Below, piece by piece: positions 35,287 to 49,552 of a DNA stretch of 64,000 nucleotides. Under the pieces are notes generated by a model that made no database searches, had not been told where the DNA came from, and saw nothing but the letters and a program-made list of their open reading frames with translations. Made by a program: the position numbers and the translations under genes. The number at the start of each line of letters is the position of its first letter. The stretch's first letter is position 1. The DNA comes from Lycium barbarum (taxonomy: Eukaryota; Streptophyta; Magnoliopsida; Solanales; Solanaceae): assembly GCF_019175385.1 (NCBI RefSeq), contig NC_083348.1, positions 2,433,001 through 2,497,000 on the forward strand, written 5' to 3'.

Positions 35287-38200
35287 TCATAATATTGAGG
35301 TCTCATCTTGGATCTCTTCCGGGGGTTGAAATAAGTGGGGGTACTTGAACTTCATATTTTCTTTCGCTTCCCAAGTCATCTCTTCTCAGTTACTGTTTCT
35401 CTATAAGACCTTCACTGAGGCTACCTCTTTGTTTCTAAGCCTCCGTACTTGCCTATCTAGTATAGCAACAGGTACCTTTTCGTAAGCCAATATTTCTGTA
35501 ACTTGAACATCATTTACCGGCTAGGATCCCCGACACATTTTCGGAACATTGAGACATGAAAAAATGGATGGACTGATTCAAGTTCTGGAGGTAAGTCCAA
35601 TTCATATGCTACTTGACCCACCTTTCGGATAATCTTGTAGGGTCCAATATATCGAGGACTTAACTTTCCCCTCTTACAAAATATCATCACACCTTTCATC
35701 GGTGATACCTTTAAGAATACCCAATTATCAACTTGAAATGCTACGTCTCGCCGAGGGTTGTCCGCATAAGATTTCTGGTGACTTTGAGCTGTCAACAGTC
35801 GGTCTCAGATAACCTTGACCTTTTCCACCGCTTGTTGAATCATCTCAGGGCCTATTAGCTGTACCTCTCCTACTTCAAACCACCCAATTGGGGATCTACA
35901 CTTTCTGCCATATAGAGCTTCATACGGGGCCATTTGAATACTAGAATGACAGCTGTTGTTGTACGCGAACTCAATGAGAGGCAAGTGTTCATCCCAACTA
36001 CCACCGAAATCTAGCGCACATGCCTGTAACATATCTTCCAAGGTCTGAATAGTGCGTTCAGCTTTCCCATCAGTTAGTAGATGAAATGTTGTGCTAAGCT
36101 TTACTTGAGTACCCAAACCTTCTTAGAAAGACCTCTAAAATTTAGCAGTAAACTGCGCTCCTCTATCCGTGATAATAGATAACGGGACACCATGAAGTCT
36201 CACAATTTCCTTAAGATACAACCTTGCGTAGTCTTCTACTAAATATATGGTTCTGACTGGAAGAAAATGGGTTGATTTCGTGAGTCTGTCCACGATCACC
36301 CATATGGAGTCATACTTGCTTCGGGAATGAGGTAACCCCACAATGAAATCCATGTTTATCGCTTCCCATTTCCAAGTTGGAATTTCCATTGCTTGTAATA
36401 ATCCTCCTGGCTTTTGATGTTCAATTTTTACTTGTTGATAATTTGGACATTGAGCTACAAATTCTTCTATGTCTTTCTTCATTCCATCCTACCAATACAT
36501 TAACTTGAGATCGTGATACATCTTTGTCGCTCCTGGATGAATAGAATACCGAGAATAATGAGCTTCTTCTAGAATCTGACGACGTAACTCCGCAACATTC
36601 GGAACACATAACCTACCTCGGTATCTAAGGAGTCCATCTATAGAAAGTTCAAATGGAGACTTCCCTTTCTCATGAAATGCATCTCTATAGTGGCTCAACT
36701 AAAGGTCTTCATATTGGCGCTCTCTCACCTCCATATCTAAGGCTGAAACAGTTGGGTTGTGAATACCAATTCCTGCATTTCCTGAATCAATTAGGCGAAC
36801 TCCAAGGCTGGCTAGTTGGTGAAGCTCACGGTTTAATTCTTTCTTCTCCGAAAGAACCTCACAAAAACTTCCCATTGATTTGCGGCTAAGCGCATCAGCC
36901 AATACATTCGCCTTTCCGGGGTGGTATAAAATACTCACATCATAATCTTTCAATAATTCCAACCATCGTCTCTACCGAAGATTCAACTCCTTCTGTTTGA
37001 AAATATACTGGAGACTCTTGTGATTTGTAAAAACATCAACATGTACGCCATACAAGTAGTGTCTCCATATCTTTAGTGCATGAATAACCGCAGCCAATTA
37101 ATATCATGAGTTGGATAGTTCTTCTCATGTTTTCGCAACTGCCTCGAAGCATAGGCAATGAATTTACTGTGCTGCATCAATACACATCCTAACCAAACGC
37201 CAGAGGCATCACAATACATAACATAGTCGTCTGGTCCTTCTGGGAGTGTCAGGAATGGGGCTGAAGTTAATTTATTTTTCAACTCTTGGAAACTATGCTC
37301 ACAGGCATCAGTCCATTTGGAATTTGACTGATTTCTGAGTTAGCTTTGTCAGTGGTGCTGAAATAGAGGTAAATCCTTCCACGAACCTTCTGTAGTACTC
37401 TACCAACCTCAGGAAACTACGAACTTCCGTGGGTGTTGTTGGCCTTGGCCAAGTCTTCACAACCTCAATTTTTCTGAGTATCAACTCAAATGCCATCAGC
37501 TGAAATAACATGGCCCAGAAAAGCCACAGAATTTAACCAAAACTCGCATTTTAAAAAATTTGCATACAATTCTCGAGTCCGAAGAATTCCAAGGACAATA
37601 CGCAAATGGTCTGCATGCTCAGATTCTCTCCGAGAGTATACAAGAATATCGTCGATGAACACGATTACAAACACATCTAAAAGAGGTCTGAATACATTAT
37701 TCATCAAATTCATGAACACCGTCGGAGCATTAGTCAACCCAAATGACATTACCCGGAATTCATAATGGCCATATCTTGTTCTGAAAGCTGTTTTGGGAAT
37801 ATCTTCTTCTCTAACTCTCAATTGATGATAACCTGACCTCAGATCTATTTTGGAAAACCACTTGGCGCTCTGTAACTGGTCAAACAAATCATCAATTCTT
37901 GGTAGCGGATATTTATTCTTTATCGTCACATTGTTCAGCTATCTATAATTAATACACATCCGTAGGGAACCATTTTTCTTTCGCACAAATAGGACAGGTG
38001 CTCCCCACGGTGATGAACTGGGCCCAATGAATACCTTCTCAAGAAAATCTTTCAATTGTGCCTTTAGCTCTTTCAATTCTGTAGGAGCCATTCGGTACGA
38101 AGGAATAGAAATAGGCCTGGTGTCCGGTAATACGTCAATAGCAAAGTCAATATCTCTTTCCGGAGGAACGCCTGGGAGTTCATCTGGAAATACATCCGGG

Positions 38201-40111
38201 AATTCATTCACTATCGGAACGGAATGAAAAGTCGATGGCTTTGGTTCGGTATAATGAACTCGAACTAAGTGATAAATGTAGCCTTTAGCTATCATTTTCC
38301 TTGCCTTAACGTAGGAAATAAACCTACCTCTAGGAGACGCTGTATTACCTTTCCATTCAAGCGCGGGTTTTCCCGGAAATTAGAATCGAACCACTTTTAT
38401 GCGGCAATCAACATTATCATAACATGAGGTCAACCAATCCATACCCATAATCATATCAAAATCTAACATTTCCAGCTCAATTAAATCAACTTTGGTCTGG
38501 CGTTCACATACCACAATTACATAATTCTTGTATACTTGTCTAGCTATCACGGGATCACCAATCGGAGTAGATACCTCAAAAGGTTTAATTGGCTCGGGTT
38601 TCACCCCAATATGGCCAGTAATATAGGGAGTAATATAAGATAATGTAGAACTCGGATCTATCAATGCATAGGCGTCATGAGAGAATATACTCAATATACT
38701 TGTAACCACATCTGGGGAGGACTCAAGATCCTGACGTCCCGCTAGAGCATAAATACGGGGCTGAGTACCACCTGAACTGGACGTTCCCCCTCTGCCTCTA
38801 CCTCGACCTGCTGGAATCTGGGGAGTCTGCCCTATCAGGCGCACAGAAGAAGAAGAACCAACCGCTGATCCTGTGGGCCGAACTCCACCTCTGCCGTACC
38901 TCGAGGGACAATCACATATCAAGTGCCCAATCTGTCCACAAACATAACAAGCATCTGAACCTTGGCAACACGAGCTCGAATGAAACTTTCTGCACTGACT
39001 ACATCATGGGACCTGTGGTCTCCTCTACTATAATCAACCCCAAACTGAGAACATGAGGCTCTCGAGCTCTGATCCTGTCTTGAATGAACGGAGTGGTCAA
39101 ATCTCCTGCCTGCAAACTGAGGAGGTGCGCTAGTCGCTGACTGGCCTGAATACCTGGAATATGACTACCTTGATCCCTCTCTATAGTCACTACTTGTACC
39201 CAAGGATCTGGCCCTCTTACTTTGCCCTCTATTAATATCCTTCTCACCCCTTTGTGGGTGTTGCTGCTCTTCTAAGTTCTGGCCATGGGCCTGAATACGA
39301 GAAATGTCCATCCCTTCCTGTAGTGAAGCCATCTGGCAAACTTTAAACAAATGTGGCCCTAGGCCTCTCACGAACCTATGCACTCTATCTCCCATATCAG
39401 CCACCATGGTCGGAGCATATCTATCCAATGAATTAAAGTGAAGGCTATACTCCCGGGCGCTCATGTTCCCTTGCTTCAAATTTAGTAATCTATCCGCTCT
39501 AGATCGGCGGACCTCGGGTGGCAAATAGTGACGAAGGAAAGCATCCACAAATTCTTGCCACACTGGAGGAGGTACATTTTCTTTTCTTGAGGATATCCAA
39601 TTATTATACCAAAGGATCACCACATCCCGGAGTCTATAAGATGCTAACTCCACAGATTCAATTTTGGAAGTATGAATAATCTTCAACGTTCTCAACATTT
39701 CATCAATAAAACCTTGCGGGTCTTCATCGATTTTGACCCGAAAATCTCCAGAGGATTCAAACTCATGAAATCACAGGCTCTAGTACTAACTGCCCTGTCA
39801 CCTGGACCCAAACTCTGCCGCTGTACTTGGGCGGCAACTAACTGTGTCAGCAAATGGATAGCCTCGGTCATTTGTTGAGCCGAAGCAGCCGGTGGAGGAA
39901 CTGAAGGCATAAGAGTTGGAGCTGAAGCCCCTTCTTTCTCTTCTATAATAGGTGGAGTGGAAGAGGTATTAGATGGAGCCTCGTTATGTGATTCACCCCC
40001 TTCTATATTAGTTGGCGGCTCCCTTTCTATCAGCCTTTCTATCGTAGTCTTGCCCTTCTGGGCAGCTGTAGCTTTTCTCTTTGGCGGCATCACTGAAATC
40101 ATAACGCACAA
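35287..40111 (-). pseudogene. Tekay-A gag-pol, broken
   Basis: Gag probably starts at MPPKRKATAAQ (40090), or at an upstream in-frame ATG (40111). In order: gag core (39700-39165), zinc knuckle C-X2-C-X4-H-X4-C (CYVCGQIGHLICDC, about 38910-38955), protease (LIDPSSTLSYITPYI, with Ser for the usual Gly after DP), RT (FIDDILVYS intact near 37655), RNase H (YCDASG near 37230), integrase (HHCC with the last Cys as Tyr, CPNYQQ; Asp in MDFIVGLP, Asp in IITDRG, Glu in GKAERTIQ all present) and a chromodomain-like end (about 35520-35300). Stops and frameshifts occur at about 39700, 39165, 37936, 37486, 37308, 37073 and 36125. Final stop TGA at 35287-35289. It would not make a functional polyprotein. 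Confidence 0.88.
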
Positions 40112-40281
40112 TTAGGGAGGAAAAAATCTTATAACATAGCTCTATCGCACGATCTCATAAGAAGAAGAATTGTCATTTTTCCTAAATGCCCCGTAGCTTC
40201 TTGTTTATAAGTGTGGCGCGCTACCCACTATAGACAAGACTCTGCTAGACATGGCTCGCATACACTTCCTAAGACTGAACT

Positions 40282-40293
40282 GCTCTGATACCA
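40282..40293 (-). other. Tekay-A primer-binding site, initiator tRNA-Met
   Basis: The complement of TGGTATCAGAGC, 4 nt inside the 5' LTR end at 40298. Confidence 0.95.
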
Positions 40294-40297
40294 CTTT

Positions 40298-42574
40298 TGA
40301 CACGACCCGACTAGGGGCCATGACGGGTACCCGCAGCTAACTACCGAGCACTGCTCATATTACTAATCATCATACTCAACCTGAACACATACATATATAA
40401 ATACCCCAAGGCTATACATAGATATACATAAGCCTGTACGGTTGCCAAAAATGATATACCAAAATGTACACTGACATCATCATAGGGCACCAACAACCCA
40501 CATGTACGCATCTACGAGCCTCTACTAGAGTACTAGATATAAGACGGGACAAGACCCCGTCGTGCCCAAAACATATATGTATACACTTACAATAATAAAT
40601 CAATGGCACCTCCGGAACAATGGAGTGCTCTCAAGTCTGCGGATAGCTCCTACAACTCTGGATCACCTCCTTGTCTACCTGTGGGCATGAACACAGCGTC
40701 CAAAAAGAAAGGACGTCAGTACGAACATTGTACTGAGTATGTAAGGCATGAAAAGAAATTAGCATAATAAACAAATCATGAACATGAGGTAAAGATATAA
40801 CCTTCTTGGCCTTTAAGAGTAAATACATTTTTATATCTATCACTTATATCAACATATCACATATACCATCATCGTTAACCCGTGTCTGGGTAACCATCGT
40901 ACACCGCCCACTACTGGTGTCATGTCCGGCCCTCTAGGCACGGTGTAATCATAAGCAGCTCACATTAGCAGTGACATGTTCGGCCATCTAGGCACGGTGT
41001 AATCATAAGCAGCCCGCATTAGTGGTAACATGTCCATCTATCTAGGCACGGTGTAATCTCATCATCATATACATCTCATAAAACATGCATAAGAGCTTAA
41101 GACAACTATCGCTCTATCGGGGTGACGTAAGGTGGGTCTAGCAATAATGAATAACATTAAAGAATCATATAAGAGTCTTTAGCTTCGTAAGAGTATCGTA
41201 TCATAAGCTTTAGGATATCTAGGCTTTAAACTCATCATCATCATTATCATATTCGTTGCGTATTTCTCATCTTTATATCCTAAGAAGCTCTCTATCAACA
41301 TTAACTCGTAGTTCATGGAACATAAGACGGTCATGGAGAAGAAGGATAGTCATATCGTAAGAATCATGCCTTAGAAAGAAGGGACTAGCCTTACATACCT
41401 TGTATCTCTTCAACTCTATCGTCTAATTGCGTGCCTCTCTAACTTGTGATTCTACCTTCAAGGGAATTCATACTAAAATTAGATAATCGATAACATAAAT
41501 ATGCTTGAACTAAAGGTAATGAAAATTGGGTAGCATCTCCTTAGTTTCTACAACTTTCTCCATGTCATATAACAACTCCCAAACATTTGTAAGAACATTC
41601 ATAATCTCATAATCCACAATCTTCGTCAACCATACATCATTCAATTCTCCTACTTCCATTTCAAGGGCATCCATAACCATGGTCATAATATAGTATTACA
41701 TTCATTCTCCTATTATGTTTCTCCCATGTTCTTAATATCATTTATAGCAAGATTCTGTTCATAATACATCAAGAGTCATGATTCATGTCAACTACTATTT
41801 AAGAATACCATTATTTTCACATTTGAGCTCTATATTCCATTTTCTTCCATAATCCAAGTCTTTCAAGCCCCCAATACTCTCAATAATAGGAAATAAACAT
41901 AAAACTCACCTTAAGCACCTGGGAATAAGCCTTGAGTCACTTTACTCCATTAGAATGAAATCCTCCACTTGCATGTCAAGGGAATTCTTACTCTCCACAA
42001 ACCCTCATAGGCTTCCTAGTAAATGAATCTCTTAAATCATGGCTTTGGATCTTAATTTCCTGGTATAGATTGTTGTAGAAATAAAGAGACGGTTCTAGAG
42101 GGTTCTAGAGAGATATAGAGTCTGTCTTGGGAGAAAATAATGAATTAAAACGTGGGAGGTTATATTTATAACCAGGGCTGGAAACTTCCAGATCCGCGGG
42201 TCGACGAGCTGGGTCGACGGCTCGTCGATGTGTCGACGGTCCGTCGACATGCGCCGTCGATTCTCCACCTGAGATGTCTGAGTGCAGAACCTCGTTGACG
42301 GTGCCAGGCGACGGCTCGTCGTCGTGTCGACGGTCCATCCCTTAGGCCGTCAACACTGACTGGATTTAGCTGTTTTCTGAACTGCTCTGTTTTGCTCCGA
42401 TTCGATTCGTTTCACTTCTAATTCCCTCGCAATATTAAGAATACATACTTATACTCATGTACACATACAAGGTAAAATATGTCATAACCGATGCTTTGGT
42501 GCGGACTACCGTACCGAAGGTGTATACTACTAATAAGCCCAAAATCTCCTTGCCATAAAATGGGAGGTGTAACA
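40298..42574 (-). repeat. Tekay-A 5' LTR, 2,277 bp
   Basis: On the - strand it starts TGTTACACCTCCC and ends CGTGTCA. It includes three tandem units of about 56 bp around TCTAGGCACGGTGTAATC (40930-41060), and the conserved block GTACTGAGTATGTAAGGC (40730-40750), both deleted from the 3' LTR. Confidence 0.9.
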
Positions 42575-42579
42575 ACTTT

Positions 42580-43284
42580 GAAGCCCTCGGGTAAATTCAA
42601 GTTGGATGCATACACAAATTGTCATAGCTCAAGCTGTGCCAGTGAGGGTAGTTCTCATGGATCGTTCCAACATTGCGGTCATCTTTCGCTCAAGCCTTTT
42701 TCTTATTTTTTTTCCTGCTCAGCCTTCCACGCCTTTTCCATCTCCGAATAATGGTCAATTTCTTGATCGGGTGAAAATGTGCCTGGTGTGACAGGTGTGT
42801 GTAAAGAAACAGCAGGGCGAGTTTGGGGAATAGGGATGATTTTATCGGTTGGTAGTGGGATAACGCTTGGTTGTATAGTGATGCCGGTATAGCTATTCTG
42901 TGGTGTTAGGTAAGAGGGGATAGTGTGAGCGGTTTCGGAAATTTGGTTAGTGTTAAGTGATGGTGAGGTATGGTTCGAGGCACCAATGTGCCCATCGATT
43001 GGGGTTAATGGCATGGTGGTCATAATGGACCGGGTAGGGAAGTGATCAGGTAATGGTGAATTCAGAGATGGAAAAAATGGTGGTGGCCTTCTTTCTTCAG
43101 CAGGGGCCTCTCGGGCAGCATTAGCAGCTTTGTTCCATGCCACTTCCTCAAGAAAATAGGCGATTTTCTCAAACATCATTTTCATGACGTCTTCAGTAGG
43201 CGATGACTTAGGCAGTTCGCGCAAAGGCGATTCTCTGAGAGTAATGTCAGTTGGGGTACTTTCGTTCTCAGAAGTACCAGTCAT
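42580..43284 (-). pseudogene. T1 gag, N-terminal part
   Basis: The ATG at 43284 (MTGTSENE...) corresponds to the ATG at 62116 in T2 (MTGTPDNG...). About 190 codons are open: an acidic start, a short helical stretch (KMMFEKIAYFLEEVA), then a long Pro/Thr/Ser-rich linker, and a charged end EMEKAWKAEQEKK. After a stop near 42703 it continues in pieces to LNLPEGFK at the Tekay-A target site. Confidence 0.75.
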
Positions 43285-43334
43285 TTTTTCTTTGCCTCTA
43301 TTTTGTTGGGATAAGGATGGTATTGTAGCTTAGG

Positions 43335-45737
43335 TGTCACAACCCAACCAAAGGGCCATGACGGGCACCCGAAACTAACCTACCGAGCACCTTTAAACAT
43401 ACATCTCATAATCATCTCAAAGTGGCCCAATAAGATAGCTCATGGATATCATGATCGGTAAGGTCATATGCCACAAGATAACGACACATTTTTATATAAT
43501 CCTCAACAATTATACTTATCATCACAAGCCGACAAGGCTGCTAAAATATCATATAACAATATGAACCGACAAGGTTATGAAATGTCTAACTGTACACATA
43601 CGTCTACGAGCCTCTACATAGAATACAAGTGACCATAAAGACCAACACCAATAGACTGCAGCTCTGACGTATGTGGAGCGCTCATAAGAATCCGCTGATA
43701 AGGCACCTACGGATCTGATCCGTCTCCCTGCCTACCTGCGAGCATGAGCGCATTATCCACAAAGAAAAGAACGTCAGTACGAATAGTGTACCGAGTATGT
43801 AAGGCGGAAATGTAACATAACAAACATATACTGCAAATAAGAAGGATAAGAATCAACGTGGCACATCCGACTTACTAATGAGAATCTAGTACGCATGTCT
43901 CTTTATACTCTCATAGCCTTAACTCCATCTATGCTTAATACTATGATCCTGACATATATATTATCCTGGTGCTATCTGCCCAACTGATAAGTGGTAACTG
44001 CCCGACCGACCGTGGTACGGTGGTAACTGCCCGTCTGATTATTGCACGAGGTAGAGCGCAACTGCCCGACTGATCAGTGGTAACTGCCCAACCGGTCATA
44101 GACCTGTGGTAAATATAATCAACATCATGACCTGGGCCCCCTGAGTAATCTCTATACACTTCGCATGGTTATCACTTGTCCGTTATAGCATACATGATCA
44201 CGTAAAACTTATAAGCACAGTTCTGGACCATTAGGACTTCTTTTCGCGTAGCTGAACATTTACCAAATTCTGAGACACATCATAAGCCTCTTTTCTAGCA
44301 TAAAATACCTTATTGGAGATCCTCTACTAGCGCTTTATTCGTGTACTACAAAACATTACTTAAGTACACATTTCCAAACCCATCGGAGTGACGTAAGGTT
44401 GGTAAACCTCCGATTACATTATGGAACTATCATCATGAGCATATCTCACCTTGAAAGAATAAAATTATAAGATGAGATCAACATCAATGAATAACATCTA
44501 TAATCATGAAACAAGCTCAATGATATCCTAAGAATATCAGGAACAATAAGCTTCGATATCTTTAGAAATAGGGTTATTGAAGATATCTCGTATAGGTTCA
44601 CAACAAAGGAATTATGCCTTGAAAAAGAAGGGTTTAGCCTCAACATATCTTGTTGGTCTCGTTAAATACTTAACGCTTATCCTTCCAAGCTTGTAAATCT
44701 ACATCCAAGAGAATTCATACTATTGTTAGGCTTATCGTCATATGCTTGTCTTAAGCCTTAAAATTAAATCCCCTTAGAATCTGCTGAAATTCGAGCAGCA
44801 TCTCCTCTGTTTATATCCTTAGCCCGAAATCACAATACCAATAAAACAACAATAATAGCAACACCAATATCCACAACATCATCATCAACACCAATATACT
44901 CAATAAAACATCCCACACGATGTTTTCCCAATTTCTCGACCAATCATTAGACTTTACGAAGCTTAACAACTAAATTTTCATAATAAAATTCATAATATCA
45001 ATAATAGAGAGTATCCTTACCTCAATCAAGGTTGGAAAAACTTGAAATCTTCTTTATCTTCGGCGGCCTCCTTTGATTCGTCGAGATTCGTTGTTTAGAA
45101 CAAGAACTATAAGACCTTAAACGCTTCCCAAACCTAAATCCCGAGGTTTCACTTGATTTGGGCTAAACTTCTATGGAGGAAGCTGGGAGAATGTTCTAGG
45201 GGGTTAGGGAAGGTTTTAGGGGTTTTTGGATGAAAAAATAAGCGGTAAAACCCCTTTTATAATGTTCTAGGGTCGGTTGGCACTGACCTAGAATTTTCGG
45301 CTAATGTAGTCCGCGTGTCGCGCACTGTAGCTGTGCATTTCTGCTCTACTAGCCTGACTTGTAACGTCCATAATTCTCTACTCCACTGTTGTATCGATGA
45401 GAAGTTTGTTGCATTGGAAACTAGACTTCATGAACTTAAATTTAGGCTTTTGCTTTACTTCAGAACTCCTCATATACAAAAAGATATTCTTTCCCTAAGT
45501 TGGCTCATTCTTGTCATTCAAAGTAGCTCTCATCTTCATCTAAACTCATACTAACTCTACTTCTTCCACTCATTTCCTTATAAGACCTTCCGGAATTCCT
45601 CATATGCATCCGTTACTTATAAAATATACTTAATAATGCTTCGTCCCTTATACTCTAAAGTTGTTTTACTTAGCCATAGTTCAACATTCTTACGCTCAAA
45701 TTTGATAAGTGCTTCTCTGCAAGTACGGGGTGTAACA
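43335..45737 (-). repeat. Solo LTR of a chromovirus-type element, 2,403 bp
   Basis: On the - strand it starts TGTTACACCCCGTAC (45737) and ends GGGTTGTGACA (43335). It is flanked by TTAGG (43330-43334) and TTTGG (45738-45742), a 4/5 match. No PBS, polypurine tract or internal domain adjoins it, and T1 sequence resumes on both sides, so LTR-LTR recombination removed the rest. It contains tandem units of about 30 bp around GTGGTAACTGCCCGACC (43980-44105) and the conserved LTR block near 43730-43810. Confidence 0.85.
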
Positions 45738-45742
45738 TTTGG

Positions 45743-46094
45743 ATCTTGTGAAGTATGCCAATATGAACACGAATCAACCTCTTTTTCTATAAAAAAAGAA
45801 TAACTCAAAAGCAAACAGAGTTAGTCTGTTAGAAAATTGAAAGAAAATCAAGATATCAGATATAGATGGCAGTTTAAAACACTTAGCACCTTAACATATG
45901 TTTGATTTAAATGCTCAATTGATCTCTAGAACCGGTTTTTGGGTACTTGGTTTTTTATCGAGTGAGGAAAATATAGTATTTATAATATATAGAGATCGAG
46001 TCTTACGTAGACGGCCTACGTATCCCTCCGCGGGAAGTCAGGCCCTTCCGTAGTTCGGTTTACATAAGATAAGACTCCCTATCTTAAAACCTAC
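45743..46094 (-). other. T1 spacer between the second upstream ORF and gag
   Basis: Non-coding T1 sequence between two insertions. It shares CCTACGTATCC...GGGAAGTCAGG-type motifs with the corresponding T2 spacer (61410-62115). Confidence 0.5.
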
Positions 46095-46099
46095 CCGTG

Positions 46100-49000
46100 T
46101 GTCACGACCCAACCCCGTAGGCCGTGACTAGTTCCCGAGCTGGACACTCGTATGTACCTGTTAACTATAATCATCCACAACTAGCATAATACAGACTTAT
46201 CAATACCAAGGCAAGACGTCGTCTCAAAACTGTCGCATTATTTAGACGTATCACAACAACCTGTCTCCTGTGGAGGTACAACTTTCAATAGACATTATAG
46301 TACATAAGCCGACAAGGCTTTCATAATATATAAGGGAACATCCCCGCTATCCTAACACATTACTTCTCAAAACATATATATATATATATATATATCTATG
46401 CAAGCCGACAAGGCTGCCACTACGAATGGGAACGTCCCAAAACATAAGCCATATAGACACAACTGAACGACATCGATACACAACCCACACATATGTCTAC
46501 AGACCTCTAAGAGTAACAACAGTATCATATGACGGGACAGGGCCCCGCCGTACCCCTGGATAAAATACATATACACCACAAAAGATTCTGTACCAAAATC
46601 TAGGCTCCGGAATAAGGGAACTCTCCAAGATAGCTGAATAGGACTCCTAAGCTGGCGGGTTACCAATGTGAGCATCTGTACCTGCGGGCATGAACGCAGC
46701 CCCCCCGAAGAAAGGGGGTCAGTACGGAATATGTACTGAGCATGTAAAGCATAAATACAATAAACAGGATCATACTGAAGTGAGGAGTACAGAAAACCAG
46801 TACAATAACCAAAAACCACAAGGCTTACCGTTGAATCATAAATTATGGTGTCAATATCAGACTTAACTCGTTATGAAACTTAATGTCACCATTAGAGAAT
46901 CATCCTGTTTATATGCATATGTATAACGTATCCCGGCCCTCTAGTGAGGGACTCGGTGAATAATGCAGTGGATCTGTGCACGAAAACATGTCCTGGCCCG
47001 GGACTCAGTGAAAGATGTATTGAGGCATGCACGAGCAGAGTAGTGAGAAACCATATGCAAATTAAATCATATCTGAGACTCAATAGAAAAATCAAAACGA
47101 ATCATCATTTGAAAACCAAGACAATAGTCATATCAAATACCTTTCGAATGTCGTTGTGGATTATATAAAAATAGAACCTCAAGGATTATATACACGTATC
47201 AAGACATAATAAAATAGTTTCTGGAAATCAAGAACATTAGCCATCCTAGTGGCTCTTTGAACATCATTATGAACTATATTAAATAAGGTCTCAGGGATCA
47301 TAGACAGGTATCAAATCAATACGAGACAGCTTATGAAAGTTAAGGACATTAGTCATTATAGAGCCTTTAGGAATAGAGACTTATACATACGATTATACTA
47401 TACAACATATAGAAAGCTCGAGGGCGGTGGCTTAACTACTTTAAAAGCTCTAACATCAAGAAGTGAATAAGAATCATGAATCATATTCGGAACTTATGAA
47501 TGGAATTACCCCAAAGCTCATGTCATTCATCACTTACGTCTAGGACATGCCAAAAGAAAGAAAGGACAGCTTTACATACGTCATCGCTTACTCACTCATC
47601 CCATGTCTCATTTCTTGAACCTGTAAGTCTTATATACTTCCTTTTAATAGCTACCACCGAACCAGTCCTTCCAATTCTCACGTTAACCGTAAATGAGATG
47701 GAATGTTTCCGCTCTTCCTCAATCTTCTAAGAAACAAGCGGCTTCGACAACTTGGAAATAAACACAACACGTTGATGCATATAGTTTTCATTGCTACCTC
47801 CACTCCATTTGATGAATATTTTAAATTCAAGATGGGCTACCTTAAAAGAGTTGATGTACAGTTATCCATCTTCAATGAGAATTGATAAAGTAAAGGTATA
47901 AGTTTAAAAGTAATTGTATTGCTATTACGTTGAACATGCTTGCTGCTAGTTTAAGGGAATTAACTTTGCAAGTTGAAAACTCAATGAACTATCTTTCTTT
48001 TATTTATTGGAATGTGGGGCCCACCCTTAATAATTATAAATTCTAAAACTATTTTAAGATTGCCACCAAATACGTATATGAAGAATGAATCATTTCAACC
48101 TTTATTGAGTGGCTCCCACGTGGAAAGGGTCCTTTCCCACTTATCTATTTAATTCATTAGCTAACCTTTTTTAGTCTTCCACTAAATCCAAAAATTTAAC
48201 AAATTATTCACATAATTTTTTTTATTATAACTACAGCCAATCTTATAATATTCCAGCCTACAAAATAATTCATAACAACCACCAAATAGTCCACATGATA
48301 ACAATAACAATTTATCCGATTTTCCGTAATTAATTTCGTAGTTTCCGTCTCACAATTTAACTATGACCTAGATGAATTTAAATATATCTAGGAGTGGAGA
48401 ATTATTATCTTATGTGCCATGAAATACTCTTTTCCACCTTACTTCACCATGAAGTAATCCCGTATTTTGCTAAGATTCGGAGGAAACTGATGTTATAACC
48501 ATGAAATCAATGAAAGAGGACGAGAAAGTTTGCTACTCCTTGTTGAAGGGGAAACATCCAGCAACCTATTTTGCTTCCTATAGGTAAGAAAGTGTATGTA
48601 TATCTAGTGGTTAAGTGGAAGGGGTGTAACAATCGTAATGAAAAGTGGAAATTTTAATGTAACATCGTGTAAATGTTAAACGGAGAAAACGAAGAAGATT
48701 TAAGGGGAAAAGTGAAGTAAGAATTTACAAAAATAATCTATGTGTTGGCAACGAAAATGAAAGCCATGTAGTTAATGATAGTGTGTAGTTATGGAACCAT
48801 AGACACGTATATGGAACTATTAAAACTAAGGGGTAAGCATGAAAATGACTATGATGCCCTACATTAATTTAAAGACTAGAACTAATATATTAATGTCAAC
48901 TCATCTTGCTGGAATAATAATAGTACTAACGTGTTAGGTAATTTGTTAAATATACTAGTAATAGCTAATTTGTTAAATATACTAGTAACAATCTTATCCA

Positions 49001-49538
49001 CTTAATGGGTAATTGTTGTACATGGTAACAAAATAAACTGACTATTTAATTTCTTGATCTCAACTCACTTAAATAGCCGTTATTTTTAACATACTTCGTA
49101 TACCCATTACCATGACCATGTGATGTAACAATAGTTCATAACCTCATTGGCCACACATAGAATATTATTTTCAATCATCGTCGTCACACTTTTTCGTCTT
49201 AAATCATTTTGGGACTTCATTCCTTGTATACGCCAAGATATTCATTTCACGCTTGAATATGATCAAATTCTCCGGGCTTAAATAAATTTACTCATGTTGG
49301 TCGGTCCAATTTCCTAGTCCAAAAATACCGGGTATTATAGCTCGGACTGCATTTCCATTCAAATAAATTTTGAACCTCGACGAGACTTATTTTCTTAGAT
49401 TTGTTTAACTTCAAATATTTATAACACACCTGTACCATCACTACAACCACCCATAAGCTTGGGAGGATAGCCTTGTCTTTGTTACTAATATCATTTAACT
49501 CGCACGCTTTTCAACACATGAAAATATGGGATGTAACA
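46100..49538 (-). repeat. LARD-like 3' LTR, 3,439 bp
   Basis: On the - strand it starts TGTTACATCCC (49538) and ends GGGTCGTGACA (46100). It contains a (TA)n tract near 46375-46395, C7 at 46700-46706 and one copy of the CCCTCTAGTGAGGG hairpin unit. Confidence 0.9.
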
Positions 49539-49552
49539 TCCTTCCCCCCTTT
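49539..49552 (-). other. LARD-like polypurine tract
   Basis: On the - strand AAAGGGGGGAAGGA adjoins the 3' LTR start. Confidence 0.85.

Larger units (their letters stand above)
33083..42574 (-). mobile_element. Tekay-A: Tekay/Del-type chromovirus nested in T1 gag
   Basis: A 9,492-bp element on the - strand with 5' LTR 42574-40298, PBS, gag-pol 40111-35287, a G-rich polypurine tract and 3' LTR 35063-33083, flanked by ACTTT on both sides. Long LTRs of about 2 kb, gag-pol order with integrase last, and a C-terminal chromodomain-like stretch place it in the Tekay/Del clade. The LTRs have diverged by several percent and by two large indels, so the insertion is not recent. A SINE later entered its 3' LTR. 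Confidence 0.9.
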
